Assembly (NCBI RefSeq): GCF_947623445.1
Contig: NC_135240.1
Span: forward strand, 13,578,001-13,642,000
Source of the DNA: Clavelina lepadiformis
Lineage: Eukaryota; Chordata; Ascidiacea; Aplousobranchia; Clavelinidae
Reading direction: 5' to 3'
DNA length: 64,000 nucleotides
Positions 1 to 14,200 of the stretch are shown here, piece after piece. The notes beneath the pieces were generated by a model. The model searched no databases. It worked only from the letters and a program-made list of their open reading frames with translations, and was not told the origin of the DNA. The position numbers and the translations under genes were made by a program. The first letter of the stretch is position 1. Every line of letters begins with the position of its first letter.

Positions 1-3000
1 TTTGTACATCTGGGTCTTCTGTCTTGGTAACTTGCAATGTGAAGTGCTTGGGCCATGTACTTCACACAATGAATTATCTGAGAATTTTTATCGAGCCATG
101 CCTCCGATTTGTCATTTGACATTTACATTTGCCAGAAAGAAGCTGACTGGCAATATTTGTCCTCCTTTAATAGGCTGGGTTTTTCGAGTGGAAATGTTGT
201 CCCGCATGTATGTACCTGGAAATGAAAGGACCAAACGCGCAAAGTTTTCACTAAATTAGGTCTGGGAAAGTTTCGGTGACGTTTGTTCCCTCGTCCTGCA
301 ATCCGTACTTTGACATAAGCAAGGCACAGGGCCAGTTATTAGTTGAATTTGGAAGCTACCGCATCCTACAAGAATTGTTTCCTATTGTCATATAAGTGGA
401 AATGTTTCTCAAGATTCATAGATAACGGGGAACAAGCTTGTGACAAACTTTAGAGAAAGGGACCTTATCTTCCTTCTGTGCTGTAACCTATAGTTTCCCT
501 TGTTAGCGGCGACATTTCTATTTATGGTTTTGATTGTGCAAATTTCGACCTGAAACTCTCATTTGCTTCACAGAGAAGTTTTCTCACTGTGAACGACACT
601 TTCGATTAAGCTCGTGGCTGTTATGACGAGATGTTTTGCGAAACAAAGCGATGATTATGGAAGTGTTACAAGTTGCAACGGAAATGATTAATGTACAAAA
701 CGAATTATTTACTGTACCACGTATTTATTGTTATTAGCGATGAATTTTGCAGTAATTCATACTTCAATTCACCAGGTGTCTAGACATTGTCTGCATGAAA
801 TGCTATGGTATATCCGCTGAATTGGACAAACATTACGTGTAAGTTAATTGATCTACTTTCGGCAAATCGTGCACCTGGCCCTTCAATCGGTTTCCCTTGT
901 TTCTATATTTGCCAAGAAATCTGTCATTTTTGATATAGTGAAAACCCTAGAGAGGCATTTCCAGTTATTGGTCAACAGGATAATAGTGTCCAAGTGGTAA
1001 TTGTTATCATTCGCTATTGACCCAACTTTCAAAGTAAAGTAAACAGAGCGATTATAGTAGCACGATACTGCCCGCTTGCTTTTGTTTGTGAATCAATAAC
1101 AGCCAAAGCCTTTCCGCTACGAACTGGTTGACTCACCATTCCTTTTCCAGCAACCTATTTTTGCTCGTGCCAGCGGCGTCATCCAAACAGCCGGACCCCC
1201 ACGGAGCCGACTTTGATAGCCCAAGCGCGCCTAACATTCTGTGTATTTCAGTCAGTCGTTATTATCCAACACACGCGTTCGACTTACATCTTCAACAAAG
1301 CTTGTTTCGACACGTTTATCCTTCTGTATTGTAGTGTATTATGAGCGAACGATGACCGTTTAAGGTTGTAAACGAGATTGGATAATGACGTAGGAAATAA
1401 ATGCGTTGACTGTTATTGTGTGTTGTTTAACACACCTCCGCATATTCTTCGAAGAACGCGCATGATTACGGTAAGCTTTCGTGTTTTATTTGTTTCTGCA
1501 ATTCGAAATACAAGACGCCGTTTTCTATAATCTTGCATTATTGATTGAAAACAAGATAACTGGCATCTATAGCCGTTAATTGGATGGATTTAAAGCCTTC
1601 TTATTGCTAATGGTCCTACTAGACTGCATGTTTGAAAGACTTAGCAAAAGCTCAGCATTAATTAATCTTCTTTTTCAGCTTTTGTTGCTTTTCGCAGGCT
1701 GGTAATGATGCATATTTTCAAACTTAACGTAATGTATTTTATACAATCTTCGGTGGCAAAAGAAGTTACGCTGCCACCAACCATCAAAAATTACTTTTTT
1801 GCCTTGAATCGCACAAATGTTGTAATATTTGTTTTTCAAAATGTAAACTGAGTAGGTAAGCCACTAATAGCAGGAATTTGAAGCTGTAATTACAACGCAG
1901 TGCCACAGTGGAAAAAGCCTATTAGCCTATATATTTTTTCTATTCTATACTCTGTGAGCTCACGGGGAATTACATCAAAGCATACATATCAAGACCGGCG
2001 TACACTTTCATTTATTGCTTAAAATGAAATTAAATCCGGGGGTGGTAATAGAGACGAAATTAGTTGAAAATATGTGAGAACATGATCTAGAGTAGGGTCA
2101 CGGTATATGACGAATCCAGCAAGAGCGATCTCCACTGGGTAACGTAATCAAAATCGAACCCTTTTAGGGCTTTCAGGCATTCCTTCATATTGTTTGGACC
2201 ACACAATTGCTGCTATTTTTGCTTGAGTGGATTTCGACCAAAATTTTTTATTGTATTGTACATTTTTTTGTTGTTTATCCAACAATCACATACCATATTT
2301 TTATCAAGAGCTGGCGCCATTAAAAACTTTCTATTTTCGGCACACTTACTTATCATTCCATATCACTTGACATTTATTCCACATGCTGACTAAATAAAAC
2401 CGGAATGGCCGGTTGTAGACGTGGCAGTAAACACATCAATTTAAACCTCTTTGTTTAAACATTGTTTTCCGAAGGACTGCCTTATACCTTTAAAAGGCAT
2501 GTTTGAAGCACTTCTGACAAAGGGCTGTTCCATTGGCGCGTAAAACACAATTAAATGAAAACCAGCTAATTTCGACCCAAGCTATAGTGAAAAATATGTG
2601 CTCAATATGTGTTTAATATTTCACTCTGAAAAGCGCTGCAGAACTTTTGATGGTGTTATTATGTAGTCATTGAAATTGCTGTACTGCAGGACGATGTTCA
2701 AATATTTTCTATTTTTGAAACGAATTGCGACTTGCCGTGCCAGGCGTAAACAGTACAGGAGGCATCCAGGTAAAAATAGCTCTTGTTTACTACTTCGAAC
2801 CACAACAGTGACCAAGGCGCAATTTATTCCTTTTCTCGGGTGGGTGAAAACAAACGTCACAGACATTTTTGTTGGTTTTAATTTGCGTTCGTGTTCAAAT
2901 GTTCTGGCTTGCGGTACGGTATTTAATTCTCTCTTTTGTTTGAAGATGAATGAATGCAATAAGACACCACTGACAGCATCGTTTTTGACTTTTGCGCACG

Positions 3001-5785
3001 CGAATCTACTTTTGAAAACACAAGTGCCCCGTTACCAAACTATTAAGCTACTTCCGTCCATAACGAATATATCTTAATGGGACATTCGGTTTGCGCGCGG
3101 TCCTGCTGTAACCTAATCCTCATTATGTGTCTAGATACACTGCGCATGGGCACACATGATCAATTAGTAGACTTGTTAGGCCGGTCTTATTCTTAGGCCG
3201 GTCGTATTTAAGAACAATAAAGGTGACAGCGATACGAAATGGTACAAAATTGGAGCGTGGAGCGTCTCGCGGGCTGGGGGAGCGATATTCGTCGGATCGT
3301 CCCAGGGATATGCGATTTCAGGCGCTTATTGTTCTTTTTAAAGCTGGTATCATATTTCATGTCCCATTATTAGTTTCCAATATTTGATCGAAAGTCATCA
3401 CCGTAATGACATACACCAACAAAAAACAACATTTGGCTTGGAATCGCCTAAGCGCGAGTTATTCGTAAGATTCGTGTGGCAGCCTTGGTAACAATTACTC
3501 AATAGTCTGTTTAAGATTACACCGGGCTTAGTTAAAACTTGGGTTGTAATAGGAACAGCCATCTGGCTTTTGTGCATGATACTATTGCTATTAAAAGTAC
3601 AACAGAGCCTTTCAAGACAAGGTATGCAAACTTTATAGCGTGGCATAGTAGCGCAGGTTACAAAACAACCAAACGCATTAATCATGCTGTTGTGTGGAGT
3701 TAAAAGTTTTGACCCGTCACTTTCCACATATGATTAATTAGTTAAAACTGTATAAATAATCGACCTTGGCCATATGCGTCATTAACTTAAACAAGTGGTT
3801 GGCGACGCGGTTGCCGAGGGTGTTTCTATGCTCACTTACGTAAACATTGATTAGATTAAGTTTCTGTAAAAGATCTTCATCTCTTGAAGGACATGTAACC
3901 CAGCCAGTTCACATTCCAAGTCCCGAACAGGGCGTTTTGAAGTTTCATCGTTTACGTTATTGTGGAACAAATCTTCAGTTTCAAAAACAGATTAAAGTCT
4001 TTTTGAAGTTTTTTGCTTTAGGGATAATCGCTGTCGCAATTCTCACATCTGGTCGGTCGTGGACTTGGCGTGGGGGCAACATTACCCAAAGTGAAGCCTG
4101 CAAATTATCTGAACAAACGCAGGTTACTTTAGCCTGCTTTTAACTGTCACGTGTTAGGTATTATCGTTTGATGCTAAATAATAACTTTTTCCAGTTTGTT
4201 TTGCTCTTTTCTTGCCACTTTGCAAACTTAAGTAACGCCTTTGTTTTTCAGGCTATTGTCGTTTTGGTGCAGTTCAGTACCTTAACTGGTTCACCTAGCG
4301 CTAGACATTCCAACAGATGACCAGAAATGTTTGTCAAGGCAAAATAATTTTATTCAGTTTGCAAGGTTTCTAGCCAAGCAGTAGACGAATACAAAAATAT
4401 GGTCGCTCTGAATATGTGTGAAGTACAAATGGTATATAAATTAAAGAAACGTATAAACGAGAAGCACACGGAAACAGTTGATAAGAACAAACAAACGATG
4501 AGACAGGAGGCAATAAACTAAAATGTTGGACAAATGGACCTATTTTGACGCAAAAAATCACTCGACTAAGACATTCTAACCACTGGATAGTTCCAGTAAG
4601 TCAAACTAACAAATCAACAGGTTACTACAGTAACTGATATAATTAAGTGTGGTGCCGATAGTGGTAGTTTATCGGACCGGTCAACAAATCTACGGAATCA
4701 TAAGTTGTATGCGAATGGTGTCAATAAAACGCCAGGACACATACAGTAAACACAGTTTAAAAGCTAAGTTAAAGAGGAAAAACAAATCACCTTGTACGTT
4801 AATGTCCCGGTAGATGCGGGACATAAAACCGGTGTCGTCACAGGATAGTAATAGATAAACAAACGAAAAACTACTAGTTCAGTGTAAAAGTGTGTACTTG
4901 TGAATAGTGAAAACTAATTACAAAATACGTGCGTATTGACTTTTCGACTGCGTCATTAAAGTTTTAGAAGTTTTAATGCTTTTATGGATCGTATTCACCA
5001 TTTGAGGAGCAAAATATTTTAATGGACTTTGAAAACCGATAGAGCTAACAGCGCAGTGTGGGGAAAGCCTGTTTTTCTCTACGAAACCACGCAAAAAGCG
5101 GAGAGCAGGGAACTGGCATGGGAGAAAACTCGTGCGTGATAAATGCGTTTGAGTTTTCTTCGCACGCGAGCTACATACCAGGTAAAAGACAATGTTCAAC
5201 TAGCAAAGGTTAGCACATTGAACCCGAATGACTTGCTCCAGACACCTAGCTGCTAGCCAGGCTGGTGAATAAGCTTAACAGCCATTGGATATTTATGAGG
5301 TATCGTAAAACAAAAACAAGCTTTCGCCGGCCGACTCGTCCCGTTTGGAGGCTTGTCGTATTGGCAGTGACCGTATAAAAGAGTTATCGGTACGCACGCA
5401 TATGTCGGACAACATGTGAATACATGTAGAAGTGTGGTTGATGGCAAGATTAAAAGTGGAAAAACGCAAACTTTACGTAAAACTGTGGGTTTTTGTGGTT
5501 GCAATAAACAGCTTTCGGAAACAATATTATCTCCTGTTTTAACTGTTACTATTGAGGGTCGTGGTACAGCTGACCATGTACCAGCAATCATCTGCTACTG
5601 ACAGTTTTTCTAATGAAGTCTTCCATCGACCAAGAAGGCTGACGTTTAACGCTTTGACGATGTTGTAATTCCATTGCACATAAAAGGTTGTTGACAGTGG
5701 ACGGTGTTTGGGGAGGGTGAGTCCCCTTTCGGGGGGCTCACCTTTTAGTCCTCCATTAACCACTTTGTTTAACCTTTCTGATCTC
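1..5785. other. Non-coding stretch, no gene recognised
   Basis: I find no exon that resembles a known family on either strand. The longest open frame (about 2670-3077, plus) has no recognisable domain and overlaps an equally long frame on the opposite strand, so it is probably chance. A short tandem repeat of about 17 bp built on AGGCCGGTC lies near 3178-3210. The stretch may contain distal regulatory DNA or 3' UTR of the CCN gene. Confidence 0.5.
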
Positions 5786-5791
5786 TTTAAT
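5786..5791 (-). terminator. Candidate poly(A) signal of the CCN gene
   Basis: ATTAAA on the minus strand, about 60 nt past the CCN stop codon. It is a common variant hexamer. Only position and sequence support it. Confidence 0.35.
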
Positions 5792-5850
5792 GGCAGCGGC
5801 TTATCGGGCCCTGGTTGGCCATCTCTCTATTTGTTTGGCTACATCGCTCC

Positions 5851-8800
5851 TCACTCTCTCCAGGTGTCCCCACCCATGCTACGGTAAGAGAAGAAGATGT
5901 CGTTGTCAGATGCACACTTCCTGCTGCACTGGCAGGACTTGATAACCATCATCCGCTTCTTGAACTGAAAGCCATCATCGCAAGTGAATTTGATAGGTTT
6001 GGTAACGGTATGCTTAGGTGTACAGCATCGTCCGTCCGTGCAGGTGCCGCAGTACTTGGGGGTGTATACCTTGCTGTGGCAGCCAGAGAACGAATAGCGG
6101 ACGCGGCGTTCAGCCTTAACTGTGCGTACACATCGCTTTCCCTTCTGAAAAAAAAGTAACTCACATTTAACTTACAAGTAAAAATATCTAAGATCACTTG
6201 ATCGTTAAACTTAACAGACAAGATGCAAGAAATAAGTTAATATGTTTAACCGGCATTTACCTTAATGTTGTTGTTGAATTCGGCAAGACAAGGGCGGAGT
6301 TGGCAAAGTCTGGTTTGCTTGCGTAACTTGCATGCCTTGTTATCAGTAGTAACACGTTCTGATATGCCCCAGCCGCAGGTTTTCGAGCAGGGAGACCATT
6401 CAGTTGTTTGTACATTGCATCTGTCCTTCTCACGAACTGTGATCGCAATGGGTTGAGGGCGAGAAGCTATAAAAATTTAAAAGGTGACGGTTTAGTCATT
6501 ACATTCAAACTGTCTATCAGTACAGAACGCTTTACTTTATTGAAAGTATTATAGTTGTTTTTTCTGCCATTTGCTTTTTCACTCACAAACAGCTTTCCTC
6601 GTCCAGGCGCCCGATTTTATCTTTAAGCCCTAGGCTTAGCTCACACGATGCCGTGTTTTGTCGGGAGACTTCGATGACGAATTCTGTGTTCGCCCCGTAA
6701 TATCCCGAAGGGAAAACCATTTTAAAATACCGCAAAGTACGTTCCATGTCAGGTACGACCATAAAAGGCGAATTTTTTACGTTTGCAGTAGGTGATGTAC
6801 GTGTTTTTCCAGCCACGTTTTAAGCTCCAACGGACAAAGACCAGTAATTTTATGTATCGACTACAAACTACGGCGCGCAAATTGGTTCACTCTGTGTCAA
6901 ATCGTAAGGCAAACATCCATATTGGCAAATTAACTATAGAAAACAACGGAGAATTTACAAACCGCTTTTGTTGAATTTTGCTTGCAGATCAATGTCCACG
7001 CATTACCCAGCTGCGTCGCAATACTTAAAAAGAGGTGTGTCAGAAGGCGATTAAGCACGATAGTGTGGCACAAAGCGAGACAATTCCTTTGCTCAGGCAC
7101 GTATACATTACAGCATCAACGACAATCGGTAAATTTACCAGGGCACGACCCAGAACGATTTAAATTTTAGCGAAATCAGAATTTACTCTGCACAGCTGGT
7201 ACAAACCGAATTAAGTTTACTTGGGCGACGTGGAATTTGGTCGGAGTTTCCGCGCGTATTTGCTTACGCACAATGGACCCTTTATTCGCCCGGTCGGCCA
7301 TCGACTAGGACCAAGCATTCAAGCCTTGCATATTCGAACTCGTTCTCACTCTCGCACGCAATAAAGTCGCGCAAAGTGAGAATACAAATATCGCGTGTTA
7401 AGACCTTGTGACCCAACTGCTAATGTGTTTTTGCTTTAACAGCAGTTATGGTTAAGTGAGCGAGACCCGATTATAAATTTTTGCGTCTGGGCTAAACCCA
7501 TCTTCGATATTGTTATCGCATTACTGAGCAAACATTGTCGAAATTCGCTCCCTTCAAGCGATCAATCGTGCACAAAATCGTTCACTGCTACTGAATATCT
7601 CCGGTACGTGTCTACCACCGACTATGTTGTTTTTGCACTTTCCTACATAAAGACGCCAGCACGTATTATCCATAAAGAAACAAAAATTGTTTTGGGCTTA
7701 CCTGCCGCAATAACCCGGGGTCTGTGTCTCAACGGGGCGGATACCACTCGTCTCTGGCTGTGGATAGGGCGCATGGATTCGTCCGTTGTTGTGTTATTGA
7801 GACGTTTGCTAGTGCACACCCATTCCTCGCAGCATTTGCCTGGCTTGGTCACCAATCTTGGGTGAAGACAGTTCTATAAAAACACGACAAATTTCCTGTT
7901 TATCGGCTGACCCACATAAATATCAAGGACTGTTTACAGGAAAGGAAATGCCTGGAACACTTCAGAGGGAATACAAATGAAGTTCCACGACGTTAAGCGA
8001 GGTAATAACATTAAGTTGGGGTCTAAAGTTAACTTCAAATAACAACCTTGGGGGCAGTGGCGGTGATGGTAACAGGGCACTGTGGTGCGCAGCCAAGGTA
8101 TCCATCTATGCAGGTGCAAGTTACTTTGCATCCGATGTTAAACGATTCGCCATTGACGTAAGTTTGGCCGCCCGAGAAACACGATCTTCCGGGTTTAGCT
8201 GCAACATAAAAATTGAGAATTGAAAATTGAAATTCAAAAACTTATTTTTCGTTTCGTCATATACAGTACAGCGCCCTGTAAATAAATTCATTTCCTTAAT
8301 TTAGTCGCTATAAGAAGTGGCACGAAATTAATTAAATGTTAAATTCATAAAGATCACATTTCTATAGTCGGTTCGCGTAAAAGTTATTTTGACTATCAAC
8401 AATAAATATGAATTCACAGCTTCAGGTCGTTTCTTCAAAGCATGTTCGAGTATATACGAGTGTTAATTGCGACGAGATAACTGGTACGCGCAATCGGATA
8501 TTTCCATATCTTACTTAATACAAAACTGGCCATTGTTATGCGAAGAAATCCTTTGACGACACGAACCATACTGTTTTTATAGGAAGGCCTCAATCCGGAA
8601 TTCGATCCAAAACACATAGCTATTTATGCTCCCTAACTCTTATAGCTTTGTTCGCTTGAAACAGTAGATTTTAATTATTATTCTAAGGCCTTTTTTATGT
8701 CCTTTCCATTGCGCAGTATTTAGGTATTACGCACACCCTATTGTTTAAACTTCTAAGCATCAACAGGAAGGTATTTGTTTAAGCGGTCCAGGTGCACCTA

Positions 8801-10812
8801 CCCACGCATATGCCGTCATTCTCGTCAATGTCACTGTAGCTGCAATAGAGGTTCTTGTGGTGATCACACTTCATTTTGTCGTTGCAGGATTCACCAATCT
8901 GGCGTGCGCACGTCTTGCAACATCCACAGTCGTCTAGTACTAAGCTTACTCCAGGAGCACAGGACGGTGTCTTGGGGCAGCTGGAGCACTTTCGTAAGCA
9001 CTTGGGAGAAGGTGTCGTGATCGCTCTTGGTACACCGGCGACACATGTCTGAATAAACAAAATCAGGGTTCAAACAGACTCAATTTTTTGAGGGTTAATT
9101 CGTGCGTAGTAAAACAGGCGATGCAAGGAATGTCGTTTTTTCGTATCACGCCGGCAAATGCCCTTATACGGAAATATTTTTCGTTACCTCCATGATACTA
9201 TTTTCGTCTCGGCGCATAATCTATAATCTAGCGAACGTTTACAGCATAGTTCAGGTAAAACTGCAAACTTATGCTTTGCGATAAAGACCCAAAGGCATGC
9301 GGTAGAAAAATTTTTACAGCGCACAAGTCACAACTATATATGTTTTCTGTATTTTATGCCTTAAATTGACTGGATAGATCGCTTGCTGCTATGAAAATTA
9401 ATAAGGCATAAGTGGTCAAGGTATGACTTCCTGTTTCGTGAGGGGACCGTCTGATTTTTAAAAATTCGCTCGTGGGTTGAACGAGCGCCACAAAAGGTGT
9501 AATCCAGTATGCGCCGTCCGTAACGACGAATGAACTTGTCTGGTATTTCCACGCATACCTTTCACGTGTTTACCTCAAAATTCAAACTAAGTCGCTCCGC
9601 TATTACCCGGGGCACCTGGACGTGCTTCTCGCCTACCCGTAAGCCTATATTACTTTAATTGCGCCATCAGTCCTATGTGCTTTAGTTAACAGTCATGTTG
9701 GTATGCGAAATACTCGTGTTTCGGAGCACACAATTAGCGCTTGCCCACGTAACAAGAAATCAAAAATAAAATTTTCGATCACAAGACGTTTCACGTATAG
9801 CCACTTACGTATGCCATAATTCATCGCCGTTAATTATTAGCAGTGAGCATTCCGAAGCTTTTTCGGGCGGCAAGCGCGTGTATAAGCGTTGGCTATCTAC
9901 CACACAGATCTGCTTTATCGGTGGTCGGTCTTATTTGTCTTCAGAACACTGCCGTATTGTGTGAAGTGTATTTAGGGCAAATGAATTGATGCCACTATCA
10001 GCAGCACCCATTTCAATCTTTCGCCACACTGTTGTTCGAAAGAGCTAAAAAAATTTGACACCGAGACCCACTTACGCACACAATGCCGAAACAAGCTTGG
10101 GCCATTGAAGCAAAAATCGTTTAAGTTGTAAACGCTAAGTTATTTGCGTCTTCGAAAATCTAAATGTTTATTTCTTTTCCGCCATTATGGTCAGCAGCAA
10201 GAAGTTGGAGCTTTAGATTTAAGTCTTCTTGTGCAACACTTAGTTCGTTTTTTAAACTATATACCACGTTTCTACGTTTTTTATTTACAACGGACAAGCG
10301 ACAATGATCAGCTGTAAAATGTTTTGCCCAAAGGTGCCATGTTTACATTTTTTATAAATTGATTGAATTTGTAACCTTTTATACAACATGGTCAATAAAA
10401 ATTTGTCAAAAAATCATTTAGTGTGTAACTAACAACTGAAAATGGCAATAATATCCGATAGCAACTGTAACACCAAGCAACATTTCTATAATTATGTGCA
10501 ACTTAAATACGCCACAGTCACGAATCTTTATTTATATAACCTTCTGTATCAACAGCCATGCCTTTTCTTGAACGCAACGATTTCGTCGCCGATTTGAGAA
10601 CGCTAGGGCTCGGCATTGTTTATAACAACTCTACTGGTTGTCATGGATTCGAATCGGTTAATGGTGGCTTGTAACGCTCAATTAACTTACTTCAGTTTTT
10701 CTATGGTTTTAACTAAACTAAAGCATTAAAAGATAAATGTAGTAAAAGTTCAACTTACCAGTGAAATGAAAACGAGAGTAACGAAAAGAATAACGTTGTT
10801 GTAGGTCGACAT
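5851..10812 (-). CDS. CCN: CCN family matricellular protein (CYR61/CTGF/NOV type), complete, six exons
   Basis: Secreted matricellular signalling protein that in this family binds integrins, heparan sulfate and growth factors. Exons on the minus strand: 10759-10812, 8802-9048, 8047-8198, 7702-7873, 6261-6466 and 5851-6144. All phases match and give 374 aa. Domains in order: signal peptide (1 to about 22), IGFBP domain (about 33-100) with DCGCCKTCA in place of the usual GCGCC core, VWC (101 to about 172, ending KCCEEWVC), TSP1 (about 222-266, with [11 protein letters not shown]), and a C-terminal cystine knot (about 278-370, with [13 protein letters not shown] and DNDIFFSYR). All four family domains are present and length is typical. 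The VWC is split by an intron whose donor is weak (AAG|GTTGTT). The first intron is about 1.7 kb with nothing recognised in it. Which vertebrate CCN it matches best cannot be told by eye. The start is the first ATG before a hydrophobic leader. Confidence 0.95.
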
Positions 10813-11044
10813 GTTTCTTGGTTGCTCCTATATATTGTTGCACAAAATACTCAATACGCTGACTTTTGTCAGATGTCAAAAAATAAGGGTAGAATAAGTC
10901 CCTCGAATGTCAGTTGATTTCTTCGGTAATTCGACGTTTTTCGCCTGGCAAGGCAGTCAATTTAGCAGTCGTTGGTTCTGTGTAACTCTTAGCTTCGCGC
11001 TATCACTTCTCTTAGAGAATGACTCTCCCAATAGCCATCAAGGG

Positions 11045-11053
11045 TATTTATAG
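11045..11053 (-). promoter_or_regulatory. TATA box of the CCN gene
   Basis: CTATAAATA on the minus strand, about 235 nt upstream of the CCN start codon. This would place the transcription start near 11020 and leave a 5' UTR of about 200 nt in the first exon. No other TATA match sits as well placed. Confidence 0.6.
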
Positions 11054-11194
11054 AAGCGTTTACTTTTCCCTGATCGTGCCAGGCGACTCAAAGGAAAAAA
11101 GTCGACGACAAAGAGCAGAAAAGAAAGACGTTTTTCCCCGCGTGGAGAAAGGAAGAAACATCATTTACAAAAGCATGGAGTTCGTTGCCAGATA

Positions 11195-11212
11195 GGAATG
11201 TTCCTTACGTCA
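11195..11212. promoter_or_regulatory. Candidate TEAD site adjoining a CRE/ATF-type site
   Basis: GGAATGT (11195-11201) is the TEAD/MCAT core, and TTACGTCA (11205-11212) is the ATF/CREB half-palindrome TGACGTAA on the other strand. They lie 140-170 nt upstream of the CCN TATA box. Vertebrate CTGF and CYR61 are classical YAP/TEAD targets through GGAATG sites at similar distances. Confidence 0.45.
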
Positions 11213-14200
11213 CAAATGATTGTTGCCTTTGTTAATGTTTCTGATTTTTGGCCTAAAAAGGCAACTTCTTCTTTTTCTTAACAGAGATCGTCAAAGCGAC
11301 GTTGTTTTTTGGGCAAAAATATTTCCCGTGTTTACAACCGAGCAACTTTCAGCAACGTAATCGTTAGGGAATTGTGCCCTGTAGTAGATTGTTGCGAATT
11401 AACATTCTTTCTAACAAACTCATTACCATGAAAAAATTTTGTAATTAAGTGATCTTTTTTGAATTTTACGACGTAAAATTTCGCACTAGTTTCGTCATAA
11501 AATTGTTTTGAGCTAATCATAAATAGTAGGTAGTTTTCGTGACGACTCACAAAATTTTGAACAGGTTACATTCCTTGACGAGCATCGTGACAATGGATTA
11601 GGTCTAACGCGGCATTTTAAACCCATAAATATTGTTACTATGTTACATTGCAAAGTGGTCAGTATAGTGCGCAGGTGAACAGGTGCTGCTGCACGTAACA
11701 CGTACCAGTGTAGTTCGTCTTGTACCAACAAGGTATGCAAGGAATTTGCCACGGGGTTTTTAACATGGATTCTGGCTATTTTTGCTCTCTTCTTACCTTC
11801 TAGAAGTATCTCTTTAAGCAGTCTTTTGTGTGCACGATATAATGTCAATCAAATCTAATTCACTTATCTCAAAAACTAGAGCTGGCTTAATTTGCTTTTC
11901 TACGTATTTATAGCTCGATAGCGCCACCGATGGGGAGCATTACTGTTAAACCTTTACTAAGTTTATTTGAATATTTTTTGCAGCTGTAACGCGTTTTGAC
12001 ACAGACGCAAAAACTAACACGAATATATTTTAAGAAATAAATTTATTGGAACATTATCTGCTACATCTAATAACTAGAAATGCTGGTTTGGTACGAATAT
12101 TGTTACCATAGTGGAATTCATTTTAAATAAAATCCATTGCTTTAATCACAATCAAATTACCGGTCTCAGCTAAAAGTTTCAAATTACTTTGTCACAAGTG
12201 GTTTGTGGCGTTGATGAAAAGTAAAAAGCTTTGTAGTTCGTTTTTATTTAAATTCTATTTACTACGGCACGATTAACCAATTAGTTCCAATTAAAATTGT
12301 TTCCTTTGTTATTTTCTTTAATCTTTACCCCACCTATAACGTTCACCTTTAAATAGTTATAATCAACTATCAAAACAAAATCATTTTACGCTTAAATGAT
12401 GTTGCCAAGAAAAGGTGAAAAAGCTCCTTATTCTCAAATTATGTGTGGAAGTGTTATAGCGGCTTGAAGTTTATTCCAAGTTGTGTTATGCAGCACCAGT
12501 ACTATGCCTCACGTCTATGTTAACGTACATTTTAGACTTAATTTGTGCTAAGACAAAAATAAATTAGGATAGCGGTTTAAGCCTTAAAGTGACTGCCGTA
12601 TGAAACAGAAAGATTTGAAAAGTTTACTAAGTTGTCATGAAATTTGTTTCTAAAAATCTTTTCAAAGAAAAGGAACAGTTAATTGCGGTTTTACTTGAGA
12701 TGCTACAGGACTTGGTAAGTTATTTGTACAATTTGAACACAAATCTGTGGAATTAACGCATAAGCTACAGGTTACTCCAGGTGTGACGTCACTGACGTCT
12801 AGCCTAAGTGTGACGTCTCTCTATGTTTTATATTAGCTAATTATATTTAAACAAAGAAAACTAAGAAAGAGTCGGAGCTGAAAATTGGCAGTAAAGTTTA
12901 AAAAAACATAAACTTTTGCATTATGTAGACAAGCATTATGTAGACAGGCGAAGACCTTCCAATGATATCTTTATCGTTTTGTCTGAAGTTGCTTGCGTGA
13001 TTAAATATGGACATTGGACAATTGGCCACCAGTTATCGCCTATAGTTTTTCTAATGTGCCTCGGAGAATTAACCATAAGATTATACCATAAATAGCAGTT
13101 TATGTAACCAAAATTGTTATAATGTCGTTAGCTTTAAACCGCGGTTTTGTGGTAACACTTTTGACAAGGAGTTGAACTTGCCTGGTTTAAACAGGTCTGA
13201 ATTGAGTCTCATTTAGCTGTGGTGTCACACTATCTCATTATTATCGCTTTACAAGATTTCGTTTTGCGTCAGAACAATCACGGATACTGAGAGGTCAAGC
13301 TGGCATAAGCCGGTTCGAGTCTGCGCAACCTTGCTCATCATTTTTGTATCAAAGCGTTATTAACTCTTAAGCTTACCATTCAGAAGTCTGATCGCTGTGG
13401 GTAAACAGTATACACTATCAAAATACTAAAAGAGCGCTTTATTTCGTGTTGTTGACATCATTGGGCGTAAACACCGAAGCGAACTTGTTAATTTCGACTA
13501 TCCAACTATTATCAACTTTGCTTACATCATCGTTGCACAACGTGGTGGTGACATTTTTTTTAAGTGCATTTTGTTTTGAGCATCGTGCAATTCAAATTTG
13601 AACGTTGTTTTAAAACTGATGTTTTCTGTTTCAAGAAGTATTTCATAAATAATTTAATTAATTAATAAGTCGGCGTAACCCCAAAAGCTTGGTGAATGTG
13701 AGCTGTGTGGTATGTTAAAAGGTCAACACATCGGGTGAAAACTTTTAATTGGCTATCAAGTGTATACACAATAAAGCCTTTTTGTTTACTTTCAATCGAG
13801 TTGAAAGTGGCATTGCGGTGTGTTGACGAACAGGCAGCCGGTGTATGACAATAATTTCACACGGTCTTTCATCGAATGCAGCCCAACAACGAAACAAAAC
13901 AACATGTTTGTCGTATGCTTTAGGCCATAAACGGTTACTTCGAAAGTCATCGTAGCAAATGAAGCGGACATTTCTATGAAAATATTATTTTCACAAAACA
14001 AACGTCAAGTCGCGTCTGAAACGTTTTCCCGAATTTGGAAAGTAGAAAATTATAACTAGCGCATTCCTGCCATACGCGATGGCGCTTTTATTAAAAGGTG
14101 ACCTGAAAAATTTTGGCTTCTAATTTGGACTTTTTAGCGATTTCGTGTTGTTCGTAGACGTCTTATGCAGAATTCTTTAAATTTGATCATTAGTTTGGGT

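Noticed and set aside
2670..3077. 135-codon open frame in the empty first 5 kb
   Set aside because: Begins without ATG, has no domain likeness, and a similar-length frame exists on the opposite strand.
13312..13321. GGTTCGAGTC, resembling a tRNA B box
   Set aside because: The flanking bases do not form a T-stem, and no A box or acceptor stem is found at the right distance.
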